DNA from: Deltaproteobacteria bacterium
Lineage (GTDB): Bacteria; Bdellovibrionota_C; UBA2361; JAGFJO01
Length of the DNA: 64,000 nucleotides
NCBI GenBank assembly: GCA_024102635.1
Contig: JAGFJO010000072.1
Location: 1 to 64,000, forward strand
Reading direction: 5' to 3'
The translations under genes and the position numbers were made by a program. The notes below the pieces were generated by a model. It ran no database searches. It worked only from the letters and a program-made list of their open reading frames with translations, and had not been told where the DNA came from. Below, piece after piece: positions 18,270 through 26,744 of this stretch. How positions within the stretch are numbered: the first letter of the stretch is position 1; each line of letters begins with the position of its first letter.

Positions 18270-18704
18270 ATGAAAGTGTCGTCGTTTATGACAGCCTGTC
18301 CGTATAAGATCAGCTCTGAAAGATCTATAGATGAAGCGCTGCAACTAATGAAGCTCCGGGACATTCGCCATCTGCCGGTAGTGCGAGAGGGAGGTTCGAA
18401 TTCAAACGAACCGGATGATCTTCTAGGTGTGGTTTCGAAACGGGATGTAGAGCTTAGCAAATACGTTTGCCAGACCACTAACTACTGCCCGTCAATTGGC
18501 GATATATGCGTCAGCGACCCTTTTGTCACGCAACAGGATACGGCAGTAAGCGAAGTTGCCCAGCAAATGGCTCTTCAAAAGTTAGATTATGCGCTTGTGG
18601 TTGATGATGCCGGACATATGGTCGGCATCTTCACAACTACCGATGCTTGCCGGGCGCTTACCTTGGTTCTTGGCGAAGAACAATCTGGCGGCGGAGCGGC
18701 TTGA
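18270..18704 (+). CDS. Tandem CBS-domain protein
   Basis: A 144-residue protein made of two CBS motifs and nothing else: residues ~1-60 (MTACPYKISSERSIDEALQL, DIRHLPVV) and ~75-135 (CVSDPFVTQQDTAVSEVAQQ, LDYALVVD). Stand-alone CBS pairs bind adenosine nucleotides and act as energy or redox sensors on partner proteins. The ribosome site AGGAGAG is well placed before ATG 18270. Its TGA overlaps the TTG start of the next gene, so the membrane-DCC protein may be its partner; that is inference. Confidence 0.92.
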   Translation: MKVSSFMTACPYKISSERSIDEALQLMKLRDIRHLPVVREGGSNSNEPDDLLGVVSKRDVELSKYVCQTTNYCPSIGDICVSDPFVTQQDTAVSEVAQQMALQKLDYALVVDDAGHMVGIFTTTDACRALTLVLGEEQSGGGAA

Positions 18705-19897
18705 GCAAGGATTCGGCTTCTTCTACTAACAGCAGCGGCGTAGGCTGGAGCGCCCATCAATTCGCATTATTTCGTTTTGCATTGGGCATATATTTGCTGG
18801 CCATTTTTATTCGAGCAGCCAACTTTTCCGATCTATGTGCATATCAAGCGTGTCTTCCCGGCGATTATCTGCCGTGGTGGGGAGTGTATCTTCCAGAGAG
18901 ACTGGAGGGTGATTTCACTGAGATGGTGCTGCGGGTGCTCTTGCTGCTTTCGGCCGTCTTAAGTGTCGTTTTTGCATTAGGCAGATTTCTGCCGCTGATT
19001 GCCCCTGTTTTGTCGGGACTTTATACGTTACTTGCCGAAAGCGCTACCGCTGGCGGTGAACTGAATGTCTTCATAATCGCCGCGGTACTTCTGGCTACGC
19101 CGATATTTCTTTTTGAACGAAGCGGCGAGGTCTTCAAAAATCCGCTTTATCTCAAGACGCGGGCGTATGCCGCTATATGGTTTTCCCTTGCGCTGATATA
19201 TCTCTCCACCGCCATCCTGGATGGTTATTGGCTGCTTCATTTAGAGGCGCCGTTACAGTTCGGGGGGCCGGCTGACAAACTGCTGACTGTGTTGCTGACC
19301 GCCTCGATTATCGCAAGATTGGCGTTTGTGATAAGCATCGGGAACCCAAGTACGCGCAAAGCAGCTTGGTTTTCAGTGCTTCTAATTTCATTCCCGGTAA
19401 GCGCGTTCACCGGCCTTATGCCCTTTCTTTCGGGTGTTCTTATCGCGCACCTTTTAGGTTTTAACCCGCGTTGGATTCCCCCAAAGAAGGGAAAAGGGAG
19501 AGATCTGGTCTTCTTTGATGGAGAGTGTGGCATGTGCCACAGATTCGTTGAGATGGCCGTGAACGAGGATCGTCTAGGCCGTTTCCAGTTCGCCCCGCGC
19601 GGAGGGGAAACTTATGCCAAGGTGATGCAGCAGGGGGTTCCGCTGGAAGGGGTTGCCAGCATAAGGGTTGTCCGTCCTGATAAGAAGGTGCTCTTTAAAT
19701 CAACTGCCTCGATCTATATCTTGGAAGGACTAGGGGGTCTTTGGCGTGTGCTTGCCGGCGCTGCCCGAATCGTGCCTCTCCCGATACGAGACTTTATTTA
19801 TTCTATAATCGCCGCAATACGGCACCGCATAAGTTCAAAACCGGAGGGCTCCTGTCCCGTCGTGCCAGATAAGTTGAAAGGTAGATTCTTGCCCTAG
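18701..19897 (+). CDS. Multi-pass membrane protein with C-terminal DCC (DUF393) thiol-redox domain
   Basis: A 398-residue protein from TTG 18701, which overlaps the CBS stop (TTGA); GGAG lies four bases before. About six to eight hydrophobic helices fill residues 15-265, resembling the HTTM/vitamin-K-carboxylase-like membrane region. Residues ~275-380 are a DUF393 domain beginning DLVFFDGECGMCHRFVE, with the DxxC..C motif that gives the DCC family its name and that resembles a thioredoxin-like active site. The fusion suggests a membrane-linked redox function; substrate unknown. Confidence 0.8.
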   Translation: MSKDSASSTNSSGVGWSAHQFALFRFALGIYLLAIFIRAANFSDLCAYQACLPGDYLPWWGVYLPERLEGDFTEMVLRVLLLLSAVLSVVFALGRFLPLIAPVLSGLYTLLAESATAGGELNVFIIAAVLLATPIFLFERSGEVFKNPLYLKTRAYAAIWFSLALIYLSTAILDGYWLLHLEAPLQFGGPADKLLTVLLTASIIARLAFVISIGNPSTRKAAWFSVLLISFPVSAFTGLMPFLSGVLIAHLLGFNPRWIPPKKGKGRDLVFFDGECGMCHRFVEMAVNEDRLGRFQFAPRGGETYAKVMQQGVPLEGVASIRVVRPDKKVLFKSTASIYILEGLGGLWRVLAGAARIVPLPIRDFIYSIIAAIRHRISSKPEGSCPVVPDKLKGRFLP

Positions 19898-19944
19898 TGC
19901 CGCACCCTCTAAGTATTTTCACTTATCCCCGCCACATGCGGCAC
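19897..19944. repeat. Inverted repeat between convergent genes
   Basis: GTGCCGCA at 19897-19904 pairs with TGCGGCAC at 19937-19944, and inside it TAAGT pairs with ACTTA. It sits between the ends of the DCC gene and the GH3 gene. It may be a bidirectional terminator, but there is no T run and the loop is long. Confidence 0.35.
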
Positions 19945-19953
19945 AGCCGACTG

Positions 19954-21495
19954 CTACTCCGCCCTCTCCGCATCAGACATAAACTTCACCAGCGATCTGA
20001 ATAGATCCTGGTCGGTGATGATCCGGGGGACTTTATGCTGGCCACCGAGCTTTCCTCGAGACTTCATCCATTCTGCAAAGCTTCCCGGTTTCACGGTCAT
20101 TATCTTTGGTGCTTCGAGACCGACCCCTCCTGCGTAATGAGCATCGTAGTCGTCATTCAGCTCACACAGTTTCGCGGTAAGTTGTGATTGAAAGCGTTCG
20201 ATCTGAGTCCCGCTCCACTGGTCGTCCTCGAATTCAACTACGAAGAGGTGCCCACCCAATTGCCCGCTCCGTTCGGGGTAGACGGCGCCCACTGAGTAGT
20301 CGGTAAGAGATAGTCCGGCTTCGGCGGCGGCGAACGATGTGGCCTGCTCGATCTCCTCGCCAGTAAGATGCTCACCGAACGCTGAGAGAAAGTAGGAGGT
20401 GCGTCCGGTTACAAGGAGGCGCGGCGGATTCGTTTCAATAAACTTAACCGTATCTCCAAGTACATAAGCCCAAAGTCCGGCGCAGGTGGTAAGAACTATA
20501 GCGTAATTTACTCCGGCCTCTATATTCTGCAGCCAATGCCTTCGAGGAGAGGTTGAACTAAGCTCTTCCACCGGTACGAATTCAAAGAATATACCGTGGT
20601 CGCAGATTAACCTGAGCCCTTCGTTGTATCCGCGATCAGCAATCGCCACAAATCCTTCACTGGCTGGGTACACTTCACGAAGTTCTGCATGACTGCCCTC
20701 TAGCAGCTCGCTGAAGTGCTTTTGATACGGAGCAAAGTTCACTCCACCGTGCACTAGCATCTCCAGGTGCGGATAAAGGTCGGCGATACGGAGGTCATGC
20801 TGCGGGCTGATGTCCGCGACCTTTTTCAGGAATATTAACAGCCAGCTCGGTACGCCACTTAGCAGTGTAATGCGCTCATCAAGAGATCGCTTTGAAAGAA
20901 CGTCCAGCTTCTCCTCCCAGTTTTTGATAAGCGCCAGTTCGGCCGGCGGAAAGTAATAAGGTTTGGCCCACCAAGGCAGTGTCTTAACCGAGATTCCGCT
21001 TAAATCGCCGCTCCATACTCCGCGGCTCTCCTCAATCAGATCCGTGCTTCCGCCCAATATGAAGCTCTTCCCTGCGAAAATGCGGCTTTTCGGTCGGTTG
21101 GTGAGGTGGTGCACAAGCAGATCCAACCCGGCCTTGGTGTTAGAGCGCCTCATGGCTGCGGTGTAAGGGATGTATTTTGTCTTGCCCGATGTAGTTCCGG
21201 AACTCACGGCAAAAAAAGGCACTTTGCCCGGCCAAGTGCAGGACTCAAGAATTGGAAAGCGATCCTTCCAGTACTGCTGCCAGAACTGCTCATACGTGCG
21301 CAGTGGGACCCGCCGCTGAAATTCCTCGACCGATTTAATTGATTCAAAGTGGTACTCGCGTCCGAATAATGTGTCTTTGGCCTGGGAGACTAGGGAAAGA
21401 AGCTGCTTACTCTGCTGCTCAATATGTGATGCAGATCCGAGCCTGGCTCTGCGCAGTGAAGCATAGAGCGAAAGAAGCGGGGTTGCGTCAAACAC
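19954..21495 (-). CDS. GH3 family acyl-adenylate/amido synthetase-like protein
   Basis: A 513-residue protein of the GH3 family, known from plant enzymes that adenylate jasmonate or auxin and join it to amino acids. The three nucleotide-binding motifs are recognisable: SSGTTSGKTKYIP near residue 98, YPASEGFVAI near 270 and YVLGDTVKFI near 345. Bacterial members have no settled substrate. The start is GTG 21495 with an AAGAGG site upstream. It is monocistronic, convergent with the DCC gene. Confidence 0.88.
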   Translation of the reverse strand: MFDATPLLSLYASLRRARLGSASHIEQQSKQLLSLVSQAKDTLFGREYHFESIKSVEEFQRRVPLRTYEQFWQQYWKDRFPILESCTWPGKVPFFAVSSGTTSGKTKYIPYTAAMRRSNTKAGLDLLVHHLTNRPKSRIFAGKSFILGGSTDLIEESRGVWSGDLSGISVKTLPWWAKPYYFPPAELALIKNWEEKLDVLSKRSLDERITLLSGVPSWLLIFLKKVADISPQHDLRIADLYPHLEMLVHGGVNFAPYQKHFSELLEGSHAELREVYPASEGFVAIADRGYNEGLRLICDHGIFFEFVPVEELSSTSPRRHWLQNIEAGVNYAIVLTTCAGLWAYVLGDTVKFIETNPPRLLVTGRTSYFLSAFGEHLTGEEIEQATSFAAAEAGLSLTDYSVGAVYPERSGQLGGHLFVVEFEDDQWSGTQIERFQSQLTAKLCELNDDYDAHYAGGVGLEAPKIMTVKPGSFAEWMKSRGKLGGQHKVPRIITDQDLFRSLVKFMSDAERAE

Positions 21496-21597
21496 GGGGC
21501 CGCGCCTCTTGGATTAATGCCTGAAAGGAACCTACTTTATCTTTCGCAAAAGAATCGAAATAAACCTTATAAAGCACGCCGAAAGATGGCATATCAC

Positions 21598-21933
21598 CTA
21601 AGCCAAGGCGTCTTGCGGCTGCTGAAAATAGGAAGAGTTGATAAATGAGTTAGGTGACCCGACGAAAAGTATGACCGCTCCCTCAGGAGAGTCGCTTCTT
21701 TTGCTGCGCTCAAGCAGCTCTCTACGATCCGAGGAATAGTTTCGCACGCGGGCCCTGGTTGGAGTTTTCTGGTCCCACTCCCACTCATAGTCAACTAACT
21801 CAACCCATTGTCCGTGATACCACTCACGAATCTGGTTCCAAGAAAGCCGTTGAGTCAAAAGCCACGGAGTAAAAAGCAACTGAGTCATCTGCCCCTCGTT
21901 TTCGTCGATGTATGGATTGGCTGCGCTAGTCAT
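21598..21933 (-). CDS. Hypothetical protein, 111 residues
   Basis: I do not recognise a family. It starts at ATG 21933 and is rich in aromatic residues (MTQLLFTPWLLTQRLSWNQI, EWYHGQWVELVDYEWEWD), then RNYSSDRRELLER and AVILFVGSPNSFINSSYF. There is no signal peptide or membrane helix. The composition and absence of a competing frame suggest a real gene. It is divergent from hisS, with a structured intergenic region between them. Confidence 0.6.
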   Translation of the reverse strand: MTSAANPYIDENEGQMTQLLFTPWLLTQRLSWNQIREWYHGQWVELVDYEWEWDQKTPTRARVRNYSSDRRELLERSKRSDSPEGAVILFVGSPNSFINSSYFQQPQDALA

Positions 21934-21984
21934 CTTACTTCAAATTAGGCGACAAAGCAAAACGGTATCTGCACAGGCGCTAGT

Positions 21985-22031
21985 CCGGGCTGCCCCTAGC
22001 GGGGGGATACACTCCGCCCGGGTTTTAATTT
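21985..22031 (+). terminator. Terminator-like hairpin in the hisS upstream region
   Basis: CCGGGC (21985-21990) pairs with GCCCGG (22016-22021), with an inner CCCC-TAGC-GGGG stem, followed by TTTTAATTT from 22023. On the plus strand it has the form of an intrinsic terminator, yet no plus-strand gene lies upstream. It could end a short leader or an RNA that reads toward hisS. Confidence 0.5.
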
Positions 22032-22047
22032 CACGAAAAGTGGCTTG

Positions 22048-22085
22048 CCACACGTAGCACCGCGCTTAGCGCGGGCGAAGTGTGG
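22048..22085 (+). promoter_or_regulatory. Second long hairpin upstream of hisS
   Basis: CCACAC (22048-22053) pairs with GTGTGG (22080-22085), and inside it CCGCGC (22060-22065) pairs with GCGCGG (22069-22074). The 5' side reads GTAGCACCGCG, partly like a T-box element, but the functional TGG bulge reads TAG. A weak promoter (TTGCAG, 17 bases, TATATC, 22095-22123) lies between this hairpin and the hisS start. Confidence 0.4.
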
Positions 22086-22188
22086 AGGTTCTCGTTGCAG
22101 TACTACTCCAAAGAATGTATATCATCTCATCCCCACACTGCCGAAATGCTGCTTAAGAGATGCCGTTTTAGGCCTTTATGACTAAATT

Positions 22189-23514
22189 ATGGGAAAACTA
22201 ACCAACCTTTCAGGCTTTCCGGAATGGCTGCCCGAGGAGAAGGCCTTCGAAGAGCGGCTGATAAGCGCGATTCGCCGGGTCTATGAAGGCTACGGATTCA
22301 CGCAGATTGAAACCCCGGCCGTCGAGGCGGCGGATACCCTTCTTTCGAAGGGGGTGGTCGATAAGGAGATCTACTTTTTGCATCGCGCTAAACAGGAGGG
22401 GGAGCGCGAGGAGGCTTCGTTGGGACTGCATTTTGACCTGACCGTACCCTTTGCCCGCTACGTGGCACAGCACAACGATAAGCTAACTTTCCCTTTCAAG
22501 CGTTATCAGGTTCAGAAGGTATGGCGTGGTGAACGCCCTCAGAAGGGCCGTTTTCGCGAATTTTATCAGTTCGATATCGACACTGTAGCGGCGCAGGAAC
22601 TTCCGCTGGCCTGCGACGCAGAGGTGCTCTCCGCGTTTAATGCGGCTTTCTCAGAGATCGGTCTTGGCGCTTATGAGATCAGGCTAAACAGCCGCAAGGT
22701 ACTTTTCGGGATATATGAGCACCTTAAGTTGGATGCCGCTCAGCAGCTGCGCGCGATTACCATTGTCGACAAGCTGGATAAGATAGGAAGGCCGGCTGTG
22801 CAAAGCGAGCTGGAAGCTATTGGAGTATCTCCCGATACGGCGCGCGAAATAGTGCGATGGTGCGATAAGAAGTGCGAGCCGCACCATCTAGAGTCCGAGA
22901 TCGGCTCCGAAGGTATCGATAATGAGCAGTTTAGGCAGGGAATTTTAGAGCTCAGAGGGATTCTTTCGCTGATGCCGGAAAGTTCTCTAGCGAAGCTCCG
23001 CATAGACCTTAGCTTGGCCCGCGGCCTCGACTATTACACCGGCATAATTTTTGAGGTTCATCTACCGGATCACAAGGAGTTCGGCGCAGTCGGTTCAGGC
23101 GGCAGGTACGATAATTTAACTGCTCAGTTCACATCGAAACGGCTGCCCGGAGTAGGTGCCTCAATCGGAATCACAAGATTAGTCGATCTCGCCGCTAGAA
23201 ATGGACTGATAGGGGAGAAACGGCGCTCTCCGTCCAAAGCGGTTATCGCAGTGTTCTCGGAGGAGCAGCGCCCACTTTGCAACGGCTTTGCGGAAGAGCT
23301 GCGCTCACACGGAGTAAACTGCGAAGTGTACTTTAAGTCCCCGAAGTTAGGAAAGCAGATCGAATACTCCGCCGCTAAAGGCATCCCGTACATAGTCTTT
23401 TTGGATCCTGAAAGTAAGACTATCGAGCTTAAAAATATTGAAACAAAGCAGCAGCAATCGTGCAAAGACGCGGGCGAGTGCGCCGCGGTTATCAAAGGCG
23501 GGACGGAGTCTTAA
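22189..23514 (+). CDS. hisS: Histidine-tRNA ligase
   Basis: A 441-residue class II aminoacyl-tRNA synthetase that charges tRNA-His. Visible motifs are FTQIETPAVEAADTL (motif 1 region), LHFDLTVPFARYVA, KRYQVQKVWRGERPQKGRFREFYQFDID (motif 2, here abbreviated to its key residues R-E-F-Q-D), the histidine-specific LARGLDYYTGIIFE, and GSGGRYDNL of motif 3. The C-terminal anticodon-binding domain starts near residue 345. Unusual residues in the long insertion (residues 180-260) suggest the longer HisS subclass. Start ATG 22189 has only a weak ribosome site. The PabC-like gene follows after 35 bases. Confidence 0.95.
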   Translation: MGKLTNLSGFPEWLPEEKAFEERLISAIRRVYEGYGFTQIETPAVEAADTLLSKGVVDKEIYFLHRAKQEGEREEASLGLHFDLTVPFARYVAQHNDKLTFPFKRYQVQKVWRGERPQKGRFREFYQFDIDTVAAQELPLACDAEVLSAFNAAFSEIGLGAYEIRLNSRKVLFGIYEHLKLDAAQQLRAITIVDKLDKIGRPAVQSELEAIGVSPDTAREIVRWCDKKCEPHHLESEIGSEGIDNEQFRQGILELRGILSLMPESSLAKLRIDLSLARGLDYYTGIIFEVHLPDHKEFGAVGSGGRYDNLTAQFTSKRLPGVGASIGITRLVDLAARNGLIGEKRRSPSKAVIAVFSEEQRPLCNGFAEELRSHGVNCEVYFKSPKLGKQIEYSAAKGIPYIVFLDPESKTIELKNIETKQQQSCKDAGECAAVIKGGTES

Positions 23515-23549
23515 TCTAGAGGCTGTAAAACTTACTGAGCTTTACGGGC

Positions 23550-24344
23550 ATGGCGGAAATTCTAGAGGAGCCCCTAACCTCGGATTGTCTAGGGGTCGGA
23601 TTGTTAGAAACCTTCCTTGCGCGTGTAGATAACGGCATGCTTCGGGCTCCTACGCTCGAGCGGCATCTTGATAGACTGGAGAAGGCTAATTTAATTTTCC
23701 GGTCGAGGCATCTTAGCCGCGAAGAGCTAAGAGCGCAGATTGCTGGCTATGATATAGGGGGCCGCTGGAACGAGGGGGAGTATCTTAAGGTAAGAATAGT
23801 GCTCTCTTCAGACCGTTGCCGCTTCCAGCTCGCCGCAATCCCCGATCCTTTTCTTCCCGGTCTGCCGATTAAAGTGAAGCCGGTACATGCCGAGCGCCCT
23901 TATCCTGACCTAAAGACCTGCTCGACCTTTGTGTCTTGGCACGCCAATCGCGAGGCGCAGGAGAGCGGCTTTGATGAGGCGCTTCTGATAGATAGCGGCG
24001 ATACGGTTCGCGAGGGGGCATGGAGCAATTTCTTCTGGTTAAATGAGGCGAATGGGTTACATACCGCGGGCTCCATGGTACTACCCGGAGTAACGAGGGA
24101 TTGGGTGATCCAAAGCTGCGAACAGCGAGGCTTGAGGGTCTCGACCGGAGATTTCTCCCTGCAGCATGTAACGGCGAACGCAAAGGAGGCGTTTGTTTGT
24201 AGTGCGCTGCGCGGCATAGTACCGGTTGCAGCTATCGGCAGCACTGAGCTTCAAGAGAACGTTTCAGGGCTAGTTGCGGAACTAAGAGCCGCATATATAG
24301 AGCAGCATTTTTCAGCACAAAACCTTAGAGAGCGAACAAGATGA
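23550..24344 (+). CDS. Fold-type IV PLP aminotransferase, PabC-like
   Basis: A 264-residue branched-chain aminotransferase/aminodeoxychorismate lyase superfamily member. The PLP lysine is in YPDLKTCSTFVSW, followed by DEALLIDSGDTVREGAWSNF and PGVTRDWVI, all typical of PabC and D-amino-acid transaminases. It may make p-aminobenzoate for folate or act on another amino acid; the subgroup cannot be fixed by eye. It is 35 bases after hisS and overlaps the next gene by four bases (ATGA). Confidence 0.87.
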   Translation: MAEILEEPLTSDCLGVGLLETFLARVDNGMLRAPTLERHLDRLEKANLIFRSRHLSREELRAQIAGYDIGGRWNEGEYLKVRIVLSSDRCRFQLAAIPDPFLPGLPIKVKPVHAERPYPDLKTCSTFVSWHANREAQESGFDEALLIDSGDTVREGAWSNFFWLNEANGLHTAGSMVLPGVTRDWVIQSCEQRGLRVSTGDFSLQHVTANAKEAFVCSALRGIVPVAAIGSTELQENVSGLVAELRAAYIEQHFSAQNLRERTR

Positions 24345-24925
24345 CTGCTCCCACCCATGTGGCGATCGGAATGGCGGCATCAATTGTACTTGCGAGAGTA
24401 AACGGGTTGCCGTTCTCCGCGCTTGATCTTTTGATCGTCGTGATCGGATCGCTTGCGCCGGATATAGACTCAGATGACGGCTCTATCGTGCGGCCGGGTA
24501 AGATTTTGCGGCGTTTCTTGACGAAGGGGATAGCGGATTTCGTTGACGGCATCAGCAAGACAATCGCTTCGCTGATAAAGTTTATCTTCGGCCATCGCGG
24601 GTTTTTTCACTGGCCGCTATTCGGGGCGGCGCTCTATATGGGCGGGTTAATTCTCGAGTTGAACTGGCTTATGTGGTTCGGTTGGGCATATCTCTGGCAT
24701 ATCCTTGCCGACTTTTGCACCGTCTCCGGCGTCCCGTTTTACGGCCCATTCGTTACGCGTAAAGTGGCATGGAGCAGCCTTCGAACAGGCTCTTTGAGCG
24801 AGAGACTTCTTGCGCTTCCGATATGGCTCTCGGTTTTTATACTGGGCTGGCCGTTGTTGCCCGAGCAGACTCGCTACTGGTTAACCAAGTTTTTCTCAAT
24901 GCTGTTTCCGGGCGTCTCGGGTTGA
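24341..24925 (+). CDS. YdjM/DUF457-type membrane-bound metal-dependent hydrolase
   Basis: A 194-residue membrane protein. It opens MTAPTHVAIGMAASIVLARV and continues GSLAPDIDSDDGSI, HRGFFHWPLF and HILADFCTVSGVPFYGPF. The spread of conserved His and Asp next to membrane helices is the DUF457/YdjM (LexA-binding inner-membrane) signature, grouped with phospholipase C-like hydrolases. The physiological substrate is unknown. It is translationally coupled to the PabC-like gene. Its 3' end overlaps the convergent GT39 gene by 52 bases. Confidence 0.88.
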   Translation: MTAPTHVAIGMAASIVLARVNGLPFSALDLLIVVIGSLAPDIDSDDGSIVRPGKILRRFLTKGIADFVDGISKTIASLIKFIFGHRGFFHWPLFGAALYMGGLILELNWLMWFGWAYLWHILADFCTVSGVPFYGPFVTRKVAWSSLRTGSLSERLLALPIWLSVFILGWPLLPEQTRYWLTKFFSMLFPGVSG

Positions 24926-26598
24926 GCGGCACTGCCGCCGCTTTGCGGATGGTAAATCGTTATGACAGCTTCTGCCGTTTTTAGTTGGGCAGTTCTGAAG
25001 GGTTCCAGGACCTGCGCGAACTCTTCGGCTTCTTTCCTGAACCTTTGCTTAATATCCAGTTTTGTGATCTGCGCAGCGCTGCCGTAGTATCCTTGATCAA
25101 TCACTGCTTGAAATGGCTTTCTTTTAAAATCCTTCAGCTTCCACGGTCCGTCGATGTTGCGGTTCCGCATCCGAGCGGTGAAATGCTTATCGTCACGGAA
25201 GGGATAACTCTCAAGCTGCACCTCGGAGTAAGCCATCTGATACCGCGCGGCTGTCATCCAGCGTAGCGCTTCAATTCCCAAATTATCCGAGACTCCGTTG
25301 ATCAGGGCGGGTTTTTTTGGGTCAATGTTTTCTACTATGAATTCTAGAGCCCGGTGATACTGCGGCTTTCCCTCAAATGCCACACGAAGCCGCTCCTCAA
25401 GGCCGCTGTTGCCCAGCGCCCAAAAGTAGACCGTCGGAACCATGATAATCAGACAAAAAAGAGTAGCCAGACCCCGTCTTGCTGGAAATTTGGTTATCAC
25501 TAAGGAACTAGCCACCTGAAGGCCCACGCCGGTTAAAAATAGAATGAATGGCAATGCGATGATAAAGTGTCTCTCTTCATTGGTAGTGGAGAGCACTAGA
25601 ATTGCCAGCGCGCAAAGCACAGTGCAAGCTGCCAGCCGCACTGAAAAGCTCTTCCATCGCAAAATTGCACCGGATATGGCAAGCAAGGTGGCGATTGCGG
25701 CGGTTATTGTGCTGCTACAATAGGAGAAAAGCCAGCTCCTTATCTCAAAAAATAGATTTTCCTGACTTAGAATTGGAGCGTAGCTTTTGTGTCCTACAAA
25801 GAAATGATGCATGGAAGGTCTATCGGTTACGGCATACCATCCAAGCAGCATCGCGCCACAAGCAATCGTGTATATAGAAGCGCTTTTGAGCCTTGAAGCA
25901 AGCCCGGCTAGTTCAAACTTAGCCGCTATGCCTGCGGCCACTGCGGGAATTACGATAATTCCGAAGTTATACTTCACTAAGAATGTAGCAGCTGCAATAA
26001 GAGCGAGAGTGATTGCTTGACGTGTTCCGGGCGGCTCCGATTGTGAAATCCTAACTGAATAAAATAGCAGCAGAGCTGTAAGCGCCATTCCCGGGAGTTC
26101 AAGCATGCACAGTACGGCGTTGTCGAGTGTAATCGGGCTCGTTGCAGCAATAAGGAGAACGGCAGATGAGCTAAGAAGCGCGAGCGAGAGTGGTAGATGG
26201 CTGGCGCTACACGCCCTACGGGTATACCAGAAGAGAGCTGTAGTGAGGAGAATTAGATAGGCTGCAAAGATGATAACTGTCGGAGTTCTACTGGATGGGA
26301 TCGAGGGTCCGAGCACGAAATAAGAGGCTGCCACGAAAAAAGAATGCAGCGGTGGATAGAAAGCCTGTCTTGAAACGGATTCCGCGATGTTTGCAAGATC
26401 ACCCCGGGATATCCAAGTGTAAAGCTCTATTGCCGCATTGGCATGGTCCGCTTCGTCGGTGTCAAACGGAGTAAGTTCAACCGAGACGCGGAAGTATAGC
26501 CATGCGGTGAAGATAATCACCGTAAAGATTATAATAGAGCTTAAAATCCACTCGGCCGTGCTCCAAAGCCTATTAAGGTGTCTATTGCTGCCGGTCAT
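24874..26598 (-). CDS. GT39/ArnT-like polytopic glycosyltransferase
   Basis: A 574-residue protein with an N-terminal helix (residues 14-35), the early acidic motif LTPFDTDEADHANAAIELYT and about ten further membrane segments, then a periplasmic domain of ~150 residues. That is the GT-C fold of the PMT/ArnT family, which moves sugars from polyprenyl-phosphate donors. FDTDEADH places the catalytic aspartate in the first loop. The C-terminal 17 codons overlap the convergent DUF457 gene. A second, larger GT-C gene lies upstream on the same strand. Confidence 0.85.
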   Translation of the reverse strand: MTGSNRHLNRLWSTAEWILSSIIIFTVIIFTAWLYFRVSVELTPFDTDEADHANAAIELYTWISRGDLANIAESVSRQAFYPPLHSFFVAASYFVLGPSIPSSRTPTVIIFAAYLILLTTALFWYTRRACSASHLPLSLALLSSSAVLLIAATSPITLDNAVLCMLELPGMALTALLLFYSVRISQSEPPGTRQAITLALIAAATFLVKYNFGIIVIPAVAAGIAAKFELAGLASRLKSASIYTIACGAMLLGWYAVTDRPSMHHFFVGHKSYAPILSQENLFFEIRSWLFSYCSSTITAAIATLLAISGAILRWKSFSVRLAACTVLCALAILVLSTTNEERHFIIALPFILFLTGVGLQVASSLVITKFPARRGLATLFCLIIMVPTVYFWALGNSGLEERLRVAFEGKPQYHRALEFIVENIDPKKPALINGVSDNLGIEALRWMTAARYQMAYSEVQLESYPFRDDKHFTARMRNRNIDGPWKLKDFKRKPFQAVIDQGYYGSAAQITKLDIKQRFRKEAEEFAQVLEPFRTAQLKTAEAVITIYHPQSGGSAAQPETPGNSIEKNLVNQ

Positions 26599-26744
26599 TG
26601 CATTAGTGAAGCAACCTCAACGGAATAATGCAACAGATGAAAGTGGTGTTATGTGCGCTCTTTGAGAACGTCACATCCGGCCTGCATCTGCGCAAGTACA
26701 CTTACTAGTCCTATATGCGCGCTTAGGGACGGCATGTATTTTCG

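Noticed and set aside
22048-22085. Canonical T-box riboswitch before hisS
   Set aside because: GTAGCACCGCG is only partly like the T-box consensus and the tRNA-binding TGG is TAG; no stem I was recognised.
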